From Sphagnum compactum (taxonomy: Eukaryota > Bryophyta > Sphagnopsida > Sphagnales): DNA of 64,000 bases. Below are positions 12,701 to 25,895 of the stretch, piece after piece (position 1 is the first letter of the stretch; each line of letters starts with the position of its first letter). The stretch lies in NCBI GenBank assembly GCA_965153455.1, contig OZ234500.1, positions 7,812,001 through 7,876,000 of the forward strand. Direction: 5' to 3'. The notes under the pieces were generated by a model. That model saw only the letters and a program-made list of their open reading frames with translations, was not told where the DNA came from and ran no database searches. The translations under genes were made by a program, and so were the position numbers.

Positions 12701-14640
12701 AAAAACTCAACAAGTTTTGATTGCCAAAAATGGAAACCTCTATCTAAAATTATAATCTTATTGATTTTTTTGTTAGTTATACCATAGAAAATAGTGCATA
12801 ATTTCTAGTGAGCATATGGAGTGAGTTTTTCTTTTGAAAATTCATGCAAAACATCATGGGATCCAATAAATACACAACATGAAATTCTTTGCAACATAAT
12901 GCCATAAGCTATTAATTGATGGATGAGGGAGCAAAATTGTTAATGAAACATGGGAATGACATGCCATGATGTTAACCAAGTTCTTGATCATAACTAACAC
13001 ATGATAATACATGCATATCTCATGGAAGTCATTTTTGTCATTAGCAAGGTTGTTGAAAAATGAATGTTGGTGCAATAAATTTTAAATAAGATCTAGATCT
13101 TTCATACAATATCTTTAAGTGATTCATTATAAATTGAAGTACTCACATGGCATGAGCAATTAAAAAGAATTCTCAATCTTTTTATTTAACAAATATGGCG
13201 AAGCTTTCAAAAGAGTGGAAAATAGACACTAGAAAAATAGAAAAAACCAAAATTTTTGTTTTAAAAAGATTTGTTGGAAAGAAACACTAGGCCACTTGAG
13301 GTGCATGAAATAACTAGCTAATTTTGATTAATTTTGAATTATTTGGACTTGAATAAGTATGACCAAGGACCAAGTTGAAGAGTTTAATTATTTGCAACCA
13401 ATAAGGCAAACTCCATTTTATCAAAATAATACAAAAATAGGAGCTTGCTTTAGGTGGAATTTCAAGGAACCCATTAAAGAAAACATGAAAAAGAAATAAG
13501 ACACATGGGGAAAGTTTTCAATGTGGAAGGACACATGAACAATCCATATAAAGGACATTCCATAATTATCTTCTCAAATCATGTAATCAATTTTGACTTT
13601 GATTACAAAGTAAACTGACATTGTGCAAACCTTCTTGTATGAATCCAAGTTACCAAAAATGACATTAGGACAAATGCATCTTCGTTCAAGACATCTAATG
13701 GGGGGGGACCGTGCACCACTCTTATTTGGATTTAAATGAATCCAACTTAAAGGTAATAGAAACCAAAAAAAGAGCTAAGAACAATATTGGGCCAATGATG
13801 TATGTGTTATCATGAACAAATACACATAAGACAAAGATATGAACCAATATGGAATATCGGTCATGAGAAATATTGAACGATCTTATATTGTAATATCTTT
13901 TTAGGTTTGGCATTCAATTGACAAAATAATTTATGCAATTTTAACAATAAATATGTGTAGCTTTTGGTCAAGTTCCTTGGATTTTGAGCCTTTAACAAAT
14001 TGAAACTTTTACAACATTTTCTAATGCTTCCTTTTGTAAAATTGGGGATAGATAAGTAATGTTCCAATAAATTATAGAATATAGAGAGACCATTTTTTTT
14101 CCTTTTGCCCTCCCTTGATGGTGGTGTGTGTGTGGCCATTTGTTCTTCATTTAATTTTTTTAATGCAATTGATTTAGATTCAAGGTTACTTGTTTTTTCA
14201 CCTTTGTTGTGACAATGGATTTAGATGTTTCCACTTGAGAAACTTGTATTTTCAACTCTTGTTTTTTTTGCTTTGACTTTGAAAACTGTTTTCAAACTTT
14301 CCCTCTAAAGCTTTCTTAAGCGACTCCCTTTCATATACCTTTTTCTTCAACTTTGTCCATGTCTACCTCATGTAAGACATCACATTTACAATCCCCAAAC
14401 TTGAATCATGGTGAAGGAGAAAAATACTAGATAGTTTGGCATAGAAGTTACGCACCACAAAAAATTGGTTTAGTTCCCACAATTTTCACATAAAGGTAGT
14501 TTTTTTGTAAATTTAAAGTAATTTTATGCCTAATAATGACATTCCATTCCAACTTCTTTAACATTTCAAAATTCTATAGTTGAGCATAGATCTTCATTTC
14601 ACTATTTTTTTTCTAGTAATGAATTTGAATTAATGTGTTT
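9755..14640. other. AT-rich intergenic DNA, no gene seen
   Basis: Almost five kilobases without a gene I can support. A weak, frame-broken protein-like reading runs from about 12250 to 13080 on the plus strand (for example KEWQAKMKPLNDHL near 12483). It probably reflects another decayed transposon, of unrecognised family. A run of nine G is at 13700. Confidence 0.5.
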
Positions 14641-14648
14641 TTTTATTA

Positions 14649-14760
14649 GTGGAGGTAGGCATGAGGGCTCAAAACGCAATCTAAATTTTCAGAGTGCCAC
14701 GTGGCATCATTTAATTAGTGGAGGTAGGCCTGAGTAGGAGTTTTTGTTTGAATGATGAAA
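14649..14760. repeat. Two directly repeated ends of a terminal-inverted-repeat element
   Basis: The end sequence GTGGAGGTAGGC occurs at 14649 and again at 14718, each preceded by TTA. The first, through 14696, matches the reverse complement of one end of the element at 34273-34464 (GGGCTCAAAACGCAATC and so on). This is therefore the same family, here represented by one partial copy and a second end in the same orientation. Confidence 0.6.
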
Positions 14761-15495
14761 AACATCATCTCTGATTTGGTACCAAGCTTCACTTACTAAA
14801 GGGGAATCCATATTCTCTCACAGTCAGTGTGGATTCTCTAAACAAGGGCATAACATGGGGTTAACTTGGTAGTTTTGACATTAAAATTACACATATCTTA
14901 AAGCACATTTTGTATGGTTGACAATTATCACACGGTGTACATAAGGAAGGACCTAACAGTTTACAATACCCATTTCTCATGATGGGTGAAAATTAGTATT
15001 GAGTCTTGAGAAGATAGACCACAACAGCACAGTGGGTGTAATATACTATCCTTTTGTTGAGACGATCCTTGCTTTCTTCTCTATTCTACTCTTCTCTACC
15101 CCATGAAGACAGTGAGACTGAACCAGTTTATATTAATGGGAGCAATAGATACAAGTTACATGACAACATATGCGTTGTTGGTGCCCTTAACTTGATCCTT
15201 TTAAGTATCTTGGTCTACTTGGTTCAGACCTTTAACCTGGTGCTCTGTTGGTGGCCAAAGGTATACATTGGCATTGCTTCAAGGAGACCTGATATGGGGT
15301 GGTGACCGGACAACCCAAAGACCACATCTTGTGCAATGCGCACATGAAAAATGTCAAATTTCGTACCCTTTCCATTCATCAATATTATTGTCAAAATAAC
15401 TTGGCCTCTCGTACATACTGTCTAATCTTTGATTGAAGTCAATGATTAAGCTTTCATTGCCAAATAACAAGCTTTCAAATATTGCAAGTCGCATG
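14761..15495. other. Spacer with one unexplained open frame
   Basis: The stretch between the element fragments and the 455-bp array. It contains an 83-codon frame at 15054-15305 on the plus strand, starting at an ATG. Its middle is hydrophobic (VVGALNLILLSILVYLVQTF) and could span a membrane. I do not recognise it. The surrounding sequence gives no sign of a promoter or introns, so I treat it as weak. Confidence 0.3.
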
Positions 15496-18455
15496 ACAAG
15501 CATTATACATAACAACCTTACAAGGAAATGTATCTTTTAATGCTTATTTTTTCTTCTCAATTGGGTTATTTTTCTAATTTATATGGATGTAAGAATGAAA
15601 CAAATGCGTCTTTTAATGCACACTTGCCTTACAAGTTAGATGATGTGAGTGGAGGGACATTAGATCTTGTACCCTGAAAAACTTTTAGACATCCGGTCTT
15701 CCAGATAATGTATTCAACATGCAATACCTAGAATCTAAATTTTTCTTGCTTTCATTAATTAGCCTTTAGATTATTGCACAACTTTTATCTTTAGCTACTT
15801 TTTCACCAAGTCTCCATTTGATCTTGTGCACTAGCATGTAGTACATACTAGTGGTTTTTGGTCAATTTTTTTATGTATCCAAAGTGGCCATCATGCACAC
15901 ATAATGACCTTGCATGGTGAACACAATATGAACTTGAAATTTTTGGTGGCAAGCCTCCTTCTATGCAAAAATACTCCATGTCCTTGAAGTCAGAATTTAG
16001 TGATCCTCGAGAGTTTTAGCACCCAAATTATAATAGTAGTGAATGCATGTTTGAAGGGATTGCATTTGGCCTTGGTTAGCCCTTCTACTTTGGAGGATTG
16101 TCAAGCCTTCCACCATGGTCTATGTTGTGGAGGACTTTCCATTTTGTTCCAAACATCACACAAAAAAATATAGGGTTCAAATTATTGAAAAATAATAATT
16201 TATAATATACTAAATTTATGTAAATTGGGTGTCTATAATTTATTATTAAAATATAATTAACATATTTCATTATTTCTTAACATATCAAAAAATAATAATA
16301 AGTTCAATTGCTTGCTGAAATATACAAAGAGTGACATCCCATGGGTCCATCAGGATTAAGTTGAATTTCTTGTCAAATAGGTCGACATGCTGTATCACAT
16401 GTCTAGGCTTTTCATGGGTGTCATCGAATCTAATTTTTCTTGTTTTTAGTGAATAGGTTTGAGATTATTGCACAATTTTTGTCTTTACTTACTTTTAGAC
16501 CAAGTCTCCATTTGATGTTGTACACTACCACATAGTACATATTCTTGTGTTTTTGTCAATTTTTACTGTAGCCAAAGTGGCCATCATGAATACAAAGAAG
16601 TAATCAAATTTAAGGATACCTTTAAAAATGCATGTTGCCTAAAAGAAAATGCATATCGCAACCTTACAAGGAAATGTATATTTTCATGAGTAAATTTCCT
16701 TCTCCATTGAGTTGTTTTTTAATTTACATGGAAGTGAAATTGAAAATGAATCCAACTTTTAAACGACATCTTGCCTTGCACATGAGACCATGTGATTTGA
16801 AGGACATTGTGTCTTGTGCCGTGAAAGACATTTCAACATATTTTTTCCATGTATTGTACTCACATATTATATCTAGAAATAAAGTTTTCTTGTTTTCATT
16901 GATTAGGTTTTAGATTATTGCACAACTTTTGTCTTTACTTACTTTTAGACCAAGTCACCATTGATCTGATACACTACCACGTAGTACATATTCATGTGCT
17001 TTGGTCAATTAATTTATGTAACCAAAGTGGCCATCATGCACAAGAAGATTGAGTCAAATTGAAGCATGCCTTTCAAAATGCATGTTGCATTAAAAACATC
17101 GCACATAACAACCTTACAAAGAACCATATCTTTCATGTTTAACTTTCTTCCTCCATTGGGTTGTTTTTCTAATTTTCACGAAAGTAGGAATAAAAATGAA
17201 TGCATCTTTTAAACCACATCTTACTTTACACATTTAACAATGTGATTTGGAGGTCGTCGAATCTTGTACCTTGAAAATACTTTAAACATCTTGTCTTCCA
17301 TGTATTGGATTCAACATATTATATCTAAAACCTAATTTTTTATCATTTTCCTAGATTAGGTTTTAGATTATTTCACAACTTTTGTTTTTATTTACTTTAG
17401 ACCAAGTTGCCATTGATCTTGTACATTACCACATAATACACATTGGTCAAATTTCATCAATTTTTTATGTAGCCAATTAAGTGGCCATCATGCATATGAA
17501 GATTTAGCCATTTATTTAAAAATACCTTTAAAACTGCATGGTGCATAAAAGACATTGCACATAACAACATTACAAGGAAATGTATCTATTCATGATTAAT
17601 TTTTCTTCTCCATTGGGTTTTTTTTTAATTTACATGAAAATAGAATGAAAATGAATGCATCTTTTAGACCACAAATTGCTTTACACATTAGACAATGTGA
17701 GTTGGAAGCCATTAAGTGCGGTTCTCTAACAATCTTTTCAACATCTCATCTTCCAAGTATTGTACTCAACATACTATACCTCGAATCTAAATTTAAATTC
17801 TTGTTTTCATTTCATTCTTCCAATTATGCACAACTTTTGTCTTTACTTACTTTTAGACTAAGTTGCCATTTGATCTTGTAGATTGCCACATCATACATAT
17901 TAATGGGTTTTTGTCAAATTTTTTACGTAGCCTAAGTGGCCATCATGCACACAAAGATTTAACCATATTTAAGGATATTTTTTCAAATGCCTGTTGCATA
18001 AAAAACATCGCACATAGCAACCTTACAAGGAAATGTATATTTTCATGCTGCACTTTCCCTCTCCATTGGGTTGTTTTTCTAATTTTCATTGAAGTAAGAA
18101 TGAAAATGTATCAATCTTTTAAACCACATCTGGCTTCACACATTAGACAATGTGAGTTGGAGGCCGTCAAGTCTTGTACCTTGAAAATCTTTTAAACATT
18201 TTGTCTTCCACATACTAGACACAACACATTATACTTAGAATCTAAATTTCATTCTTTTTAATTTATTAAGTTTTAGATTATTGCAAGACTTTTGTCTTTA
18301 CTTACTTTAGACTAAGTCTCCATTTGATCTTGTACACTACCACATAGTACATATTCATGTGTTTTGGTCAATGTTTTTATGTAATCAAAATGGCAATCAT
18401 GCATATGAAGATTTAGCCAAATTTAAGCTTCATTTTGTATTTGTGGCTACTTATT
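15496..18455. repeat. Tandem array with a ~455-bp period
   Basis: The landmark acttttgtctttacttact recurs, with small changes, at about 15777, 16471, 16919, 17373, 17828 and 18284. The last four spacings are 448, 454, 455 and 456 bp. The first spacing is 694 bp because about 240 bp of unrelated AT-rich DNA (about 16080-16320) is inserted there. Each unit also carries agccaaagtggccatcatgc, ccttacaaggaaatgtat and ctccattgggttgttttt landmarks. Units differ at roughly one base in ten, so the array is not freshly made. The period is not a multiple of three, so it does not encode a repeat protein. Confidence 0.85.
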
Positions 18456-18530
18456 AAAATCAAATATTCATTTTTTTTAAATCGCTCAAAATGGAAAAAC
18501 AAATTCAAAAAAAAATCATTGGAATCTTGT
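16866..18530 (+). repeat. Left arm of a 1.66-kb inverted duplication
   Basis: This part of the array is matched, in reverse complement and almost base for base, by 34470-36125. It covers about three and a half 455-bp units plus a unique tail (18456-18530) ending near ggaatcttgtt. Identity between the two arms is clearly higher than between neighbouring units inside either arm. The arm was therefore copied as a block after the array had already diverged. Confidence 0.8.
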
Positions 18531-18539
18531 TGTTGCTTG

Positions 18540-19274
18540 GAAACATAAAAGCTAAAGCATAGGTAAGATACTACATCAAGTTTTGGAAACAAATTTTCCT
18601 AAAAAATGGAGCTCAGTAACCAATTGAACTTTTGTTTACTCTTTGTCCAAACCAATGTTGTGCCTGTAAGTGTCAATAACTTTGTATACATGTAAATCCT
18701 ATGTAAGTGTGAATAATACACAACACTTGTAATGTTTTGGGGGATATAAGTGTAAAGTGTACATATTAGATATTTTATACCCTTAGTGTCTATACACTAC
18801 ACCTAAATTTGCAATCCAAATTAGTTACTTATGGTTCCATGTCAAAGCTCTTAGTTTTTTTTGTTGCAACGGGTGACTTTGATTTGGCCCCTCTTTTTAA
18901 AAATTCTATTACTTGTAATGCTCCCTAGACAAAATATTTATTGATGGTTGTGAATAGTGATAGTCATAAACATTGACATGGTAGTGCACAATATCTCCTT
19001 GCGAAAAGTGTAAAATGAACAAAAAAATTCTCATCCAACAAGACCATCTTTTCCAAGTATCACAACAAGGGAAAATAATTGTTAATCCATTTTTTCCATT
19101 ATCAAACGTCATATGGATGTTTAACAACTCTAACTAGCCCATTTAAAAAAAAAGGGTCTTAAGCTTCTAGATTAATGACACTAATGTAAGCTACACATTC
19201 TTAGGTTAATTGCCATATGTAGGTAAAAAAACTAATACACAAATCTATTAACAAATCCAACATGTAAAGAAAAT
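18540..19274. other. 3' flank of the ZIFL gene
   Basis: No coding region seen. This is downstream of the stop codon of the minus-strand transporter gene and should contain its 3' untranslated region and polyadenylation site. The rest is ordinary AT-rich DNA. Confidence 0.5.
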
Positions 19275-22200
19275 CTATTCATCATCATTAGTGAAGGGAT
19301 GGTCTACAGATCTTGGTAAGAAAGGTTCCAAGGTGGAGATCACAGTTAAAACTACAACTAGTGCTAGAACAGTAAACACTAGTTCATTACCTGCAAAACA
19401 AAAAGGAATCCCAAACATGACGAATGTAAAAATACAAATAATTGAAAATATAACAAAACCCACACATTACTCTCCCACCACCACTTTAACATTCAATCTC
19501 CAATAAATGAATTCACATATTGGAAAAGAAAAAAAGATCCCCAAATCTTCTAGTTTCAAAAAGATATTACAAAACAATATTGTGTAAGCTTGCAACAAAA
19601 TGAAACAATTTTACCTGGTAAAATATAAGCATCTTGGCGTTTTTGACCCCATGCAAAACTACACATTTTCAAACCAAAACTCGATTGTGTTAATCAATAT
19701 GAAAATAAAAAATTGACTTTTTGGTTTTAAGTTGCAAATGTAACTTGTTAAGATCAAATTGGCAACCATAAGAACATCATTGCAAGTGAAAAAAAGATTC
19801 AAGGACTCATGTTGTAGATGCAACTTGAATAAAGAAACACAAGTTGAAAAAATAATAGAACATGTTTATATGAACAATGCTTAGTAGAAGCTTACAGGGA
19901 GCCACCACCCGCTGGACCCATGGCTTTGAAGACTGACACTACACCCATTGACACACCATTTGCTATTCCCCTTTGTTCTTGTGGCTGTAGTCAAAATAAT
20001 AACCAATTAGTCAACAAATATGTTGTAATTGATATTTCCATCACTTTTAACAACATTTAAACCTTTCATTTTTGTGTAACCATCATCTTTGATAAGTTTT
20101 GAAGGGTACAAATGTTTAAATGATAGTAGACATGTTCAATTGATTGGGAGAAGGTGAAAATCGTACCACAGAATTGTTTAATAAAATAAATGACCCACTA
20201 AGGATCATACTCTGCAATGCACAATATGAATAAGCATTAGAAGAGAATTATTTCAAATATTCCACAAAGTTTTTTGACTTTGCACATTGACTTTTGACCC
20301 ATTGCTTGAATAAAATCCATGGCCATAAATAAAACCATTTAGCTAAAGAACCAACGACATGATGAATATATTTACAACAATCATGTTTCCCCAAAAAATG
20401 TGCCAAAAACTTTCAAGTTTTGCAACTTACAGATAAAATATTTTTTCCAATAGATGCTAGGTTCAAGATCACCCAACGTGTCCTTCCATGAAATGTTGCA
20501 ATTATTGGAAAAGTGACAACCAATGGCACTGAAAGCACCTAAATGCCACAAGTGCAAGTTATAGATGTTATCTCATTGACAAAGCTTGAAATTGTTAATC
20601 TTGTGACTTACAACTAGTACTTGAAATTTCAAAATCAGATCATGTTTAATCAACAAGCAATATTTAGTTTAACATGTGAGATTAATCATAATCAAATGAT
20701 GATTTGTTTGAAGACATATGTATAATTTATATTAAGCTTCCTTGTATGATGATTTAAACCCTAAATGTAAAAAAATGAATTGAGTATGGTAGCCCTTGTC
20801 TTACTGATGCTAAACGTGTTGCCATAATAGGTCCCAAACAATTTGCAATAGGTGGAAAAAATAGAATTTGAAATATCAATAAGCCGAGGCCTTTGGAGCA
20901 ACACCATCACACACCCACCAATAGACCCAAAGTATTAGATAGAGGGAAACCCCATATCACCAAAAAATGATGACAAAGAAATAAATTTGATAAAGAAATA
21001 TAACTTATAAATAAACTGGAAAGATGTTGGAACAAAATAAGAAAATCACAATGACATGTTGAAAAGTCATGTAACCTTAACGCTATTCATGCAAATGCAA
21101 TAACATAAGGGAGCATTGGCATATGAAAACAAATTACATGAACCACAAGTTTAATCGAACAACAATTGTACCTGATATTGCAAGGACCTCACCAACATCA
21201 GCTGTTGTGAAACTAAGACCTCCAGTTGTTGTTGGACTAACACACCATAAAGAAAAGATCTGCATAGTTCAAATCCATTAAATGTTGCACATGTGAAAGA
21301 AACATCACAACATAACACAACATTTCTTGATATGAAGTTTAAAAAAGACTTATGATTGCAACAAATGTGACATTATTTAGTGAACACATCAAAAATATAT
21401 TTTAGGTCTAAATGGGTTTTCTAATGCAAGCCTTACATAAAAAAAACATAATAGAAACAAAAGCAAAAGTTTAACAATGGTGGATTTCATGATCTTATAG
21501 GTGTGTAAAAGAACCTCAGTGTATGCCATGTCATGGAGTGACCATATGCAATAAATAGCTATGGACCCTATGAAGGCCTTCCTGCTTAATAATGAAGTTT
21601 TTTCTTGCTTATCTCCAATCATACTATTCGGTGGTGATGAGAACTTCTTAATCAATTCTGGATCTGTCATCATCGCAATAGTGGTGGATGTTAGCAAGCC
21701 TATAATGATGATACTAAATGGGTAATACTTATACTTAACAACTATAATTGAAATTGAGACCCTTACATTGTGATGCAATGTTAGAATCTTGGACTTCAAT
21801 GTCTTTGTTGATAGGTTCATTTACTCCATTTTGTTGGTTGCAATTTCCATCTTCCTTATTGCAAGGACATTCACCCTCTTCTTGATCAACACTTTCATTT
21901 GATATCAATCTTCCTGTAATTGTGCCTGGCAAATGATTTAAGTTGTCTTTGAAGCTTCCCATAGGAGAGATACAAGTGGGGCTAACAATGCTTTCATTCA
22001 TATTAACAATTTTAGGTCCTATCGACTTGTTGTATGAAGGCCACACTCCAGATGGTTGTTCAATTGCATATTCTTCTTCCTCCGCATCTGCAATGTCATG
22101 ATTGTGTAATGTTTCCTGCAAAAGAAACCCTTCACTATCAAAAAGAATTCTTGAAATAAGCAAAACCCCTTCCAAAACTTCCAAACTTGAATGTGTAAAG

Positions 22201-24512
22201 ATTAATTTTAACTTGTGATCAAACCATCATGAACTTTTGTTCAACAAAAAGGGTAATTTCTAGTTATAACATAATGTAAGCAAAAATCCAAGGAAGTTTA
22301 GAACTCCACATACAGGGAGTTGAAAAACGATGAAAAGAAGTGCAATGGCAAGTACAGTGTTGCACAATGATGGCAAGAGGTAAGGAAACCTGCCATCCAC
22401 ATACTCATCCAAACAACATCCATCATTCTCGTCCACATGCAAACTTCAACATGTGAATATAGTCCCATTAAAATAATAAAATACAAATAAAAAAACCAAT
22501 ATGCATTTAAAATCCTTAAAACCTTGCCACATCTTACCGTGCAAAGAGGGATCCTTCCACAAAAAGATTTGGATATTTCATGGCAGGCTGCAAAATAGCC
22601 CACCCAAAAAAAACTTAGTTTTATTATCTTACAACCTTCAAGAAATGATTGATGAATTGTTTTTGCAACTTTGGTTTGCATAGGTACCTGAGAAAGGTAA
22701 CCACCAAGAGCAGGACCGAGGACAAGCCCAAGTCCCCAACTGGTACTCACCTATACACAATAACCCCATACATCCATAGTTATGTTTCTTAACTCACATA
22801 ATTGGGCTTGCGTCAAACGTACAAAATATTGTTGAAGGAGTGAAATGAAAATGTGTTTGCAAAATTGTAAGGAACACCTTACCATGGAGATACCCAAAGC
22901 TTGATATTTTAGATTACTAATCTCTGATGCATATGCCTGCATAGTAATTACCACACCCATGTGAATGACAAACCAAAAAATATATAACACAAATGAAATA
23001 TTACACATTTCAATATGTTTGCTTTCAATGATTAGAAAATATGATTTCAATACATGTTTCCATTGAAACCTAAATTCATTGAAAGAAAACAAATCCTTAA
23101 ACAACTAAGCATAATTTTTTACCTTTGTAGGTCCAAGCATGCCATTGAAACTTCCAAGAAAAAATCGTGTAAATAGTGCCATCCAAAAGTTTGTGCTCAA
23201 TCCAAAGAGTGTATGAAACACAATGCTACCCCAAAAATTGCAACACACAAAAATTTAATCTAACTTGTTGAAACCATTGCAATTGCAAACGACAAATCAA
23301 CAATTGATTCACTAGATTACAAGTGCACTCCTACGACAAATTGAAAATTTAAACAACTAAATTTTTAAGATTAAATCACATAGATGGGAGTTTTCTTGTT
23401 CACTCACACAGAGAGGAGGCCTGCAACAATTACAGGCTTGCGCCCATACTTGTCTGCTGCATATCCCCAAAGGGTTGCTGTCAAGGCTCGTCCAATCATA
23501 AAAGCCGCTCCTAAATCCACAAAATTGTGTCATATTTGTGTCAAAACATTGATTAAGAATATTTGAGCTCAAGGAAAATTGAGTTCAAATTGAGGTCATA
23601 GAAGCTTTGTTAATGAATTTTGAAATGACATGAAATGTGCATTTTTAGATTGCAACCAAGAAATAATCCCTTGAAAGATCAATTCAATTTCAAAGGCTTA
23701 TGAAGACTTTACCAATGGCTCCTGCATAGTAACCAATGTCCTTATCTGATTTTGCAATATGAAAATCTTGTACCTACAATAAAGCATAAGTACAACAAAA
23801 TTGGTTTTCTTTAAAAATAAATTGCAATCATATATGTGTTGAACATGCACACCAAACTCTAGTAATTTCATAACACATTTGAGGGTGTAGACTAGTTTGT
23901 AATGCACCATTTCAATACACACACTTGGTTGCCTTTCTTTTATAGACCCAACAAGTAACACACCCAAACCTTCCATAGGTCCAAATTGTTACAAAGTCTC
24001 AAAACTTGTAACTAAACTCATTTTGAAAGCCTCAAGAACAAAAGATATGTAAAATACCATGAAGTAAAGAAATGGGTAGAGTGACGAGATTGGGATTGCT
24101 GATAACACCATCATAAAAAACACCACCAAAAACATTTGTCAAATCACAAAAGAAAATACAATTCAAGGTTTCACTCATTGAACCTTGATTCATCAAACTT
24201 CTTGTAATGTGCATCTTTCAAGTTTTGAAAAATATTTTAAAGTTCATAGAATTTGCACAACACAAATTGTGTACAAGGAATATGAAATTTCTCACAAATG
24301 AGATAACAACCCTAAAAACAAGAACAAGAATGAGAGAGAGGGAGAAGGAAATGCTTACAATTGACAAGAACTAATAGAAACAAATAGAAGAACTCTTTGT
24401 ATGGAATTCCTGCATCTGGTTGTAGCATCGGTGCCCATTTGCATGCTCCACAATTTGGGTATTGTTTTTTCGGCAATAGAGGCTCCTCTATGTTCCCCAT
24501 TGAGCCTTTCAT
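19275..24512 (-). CDS. ZIFL: ZIFL-type major facilitator transporter (18 exons)
   Basis: A multi-pass membrane carrier of the plant ZINC-INDUCED FACILITATOR-LIKE family. Known members act at tonoplast or plasma membrane as proton-coupled carriers affecting zinc/nicotianamine, potassium and auxin. Exons on the minus strand: 24512-24359, 24098-24058, 23773-23713, 23510-23408, 23225-23123, 22936-22883, 22750-22688, 22587-22538, 22389-22314, 22115-21767, 21699-21515, 21259-21172, 20890-20805, 20538-20431, 20211-20167, 19984-19896, 19658-19615, 19390-19275. All junctions are GT-AG and phases close to 1815 bp (604 aa). Family marks: CGAC at residues 21-24 (usual CPGC), [12 protein letters not shown], the antiporter motif [12 protein letters not shown] (100-111), [24 protein letters not shown] opening the central loop, and SLHDMAYTE. 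The central loop (about 236-385, mostly exon 10) is some 100 residues longer than in angiosperm members and acidic. The ATG at 24512 is the first in frame; an upstream stop near 24606 limits extension unless a 5' exon exists. Confidence 0.93.
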
Positions 24513-25867
24513 CTCTTCGTATGTTTCCTGGGTTCTTCTTCTCTCCACCCCCCCTTTTAAACCACCATCAACAATCAACCTTGGACCTGTTGCATCCAAG
24601 CTCTTTTAGAAGGGATCATTTTCTTTGCATTAAAAACATTCATGAACTTCTATTTTTTTCTTTCTATTCTATCAACTTTGATATATCTCTTTCTTTTTGT
24701 GTACTTTCAAGAGGTTGTTATTTCCATCATTGGATTGAAACCCATTATTAGAGAAAATCTATTGCTTTGCTTTGTAGGAACTCTCCAATTTGTTGCCACA
24801 ATGCATTGATCTAAATGTTCTAAGTTTCTTTTTCTTCCTCAAGGTAGATGTTTGAAAGCATGAGTTCCATACTCATGCCTCAACATAGATCCACAACAAC
24901 ATGATCATCTCCTTGACAATGTCTTTCTATATTTTTCTACTTGCTGATCTATCATGATCTTATCGTGAACTACTTACTCTTTACAAGGAAGGACACTCAC
25001 TTCTGTATTGTAACTTTCTTTCAGATCTTCCAAATGAAAAGAGGTTTGCAAACCTCTCAAAAATCTCAAAACGTAGTTGGAATAACTTACAGATCTAAAA
25101 AATAAATCATAGCAAATTATCATAATCACAAAAGCATTCAATCAAATTCTAGATAAAGTTTAAACCAACCAGCCCTCTTTCTTCCCAAAATTCCAGAATG
25201 TCAGTTCATCTCTCAAACGAGTGACATCTCTAGAAGGCCTTTCCTCAACACTCTTAGCTCTCTCGTGTTTCCTTCTCTCGATCATCTCTCTCTTGTAGCT
25301 TTTTGTAGTGTGCCAACTCACAAATGAAAAACAGAAGCATTGCAACACACCCCACCACTGGAAAACAAGAAAAACTGACCTCATCTGAAGAATCAAATGA
25401 TTATACAAATAGATTTTAAAGTGCATGATGGATTTTAAAGGAATCAAATCACCAAATCACAAAAATGAACATGAAGCTCAATGCCAGGAATAGAGCTCAC
25501 ATGTCCATTGTTTAGCACCTCACCTTTGTCTCTATTATGTGACGTTGGGTCTGATTAGAAAAAAGACAAAGTGTCTAGTGTCTGTCTATGAGAGAAAAAA
25601 TCACATGGGTGATTGATTGATCGTGCATCAGAAATGAATCTCAACAAACACAAAAGCTCCTCCCTTGCTCTTCAATCTCTCACGTTTTGTCACTGCTGCA
25701 ATCAACGAAGAAAATAAACAGATGACAACAACACAAACACAGGGAAGAGAAGCAACCATGAGTGAGTCTAAATAGTCCCCCCGAAAGTCCACAGCACCCA
25801 GCAGCCACTGTTTTTGAATTCCAGATAAAATAAAAAGCACTTTCTTTTTCAATTAAAAAACACCCAA
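24513..25867. other. 5' flank of the ZIFL gene
   Basis: Upstream of the minus-strand transporter. It should hold its 5' untranslated region and promoter. I see CT-rich stretches but no decisive TATA box or start-site motif. Minus-strand open frames at 25160-25447 and 25628-25852 have no recognisable domain. Confidence 0.4.
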
Positions 25868-25895
25868 GAAAGAGAAAGAAAGAAAGAAAGAAAGA
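25868..25895. repeat. GAAA microsatellite
   Basis: A short run of (GAAA) repeats, about six copies, in the presumed upstream region of the ZIFL gene. Confidence 0.85.

Noticed and set aside
17645-18195. Genes encoding HIRQCELEA-type proteins
   Set aside because: The same frame appears because the DNA repeats every 455 bp; no introns, promoters or domains support separate genes.
24513-24599. Longer ZIFL N-terminus beginning at a TTG codon
   Set aside because: Plant nuclear genes rarely start at TTG; the first in-frame ATG is at 24512.
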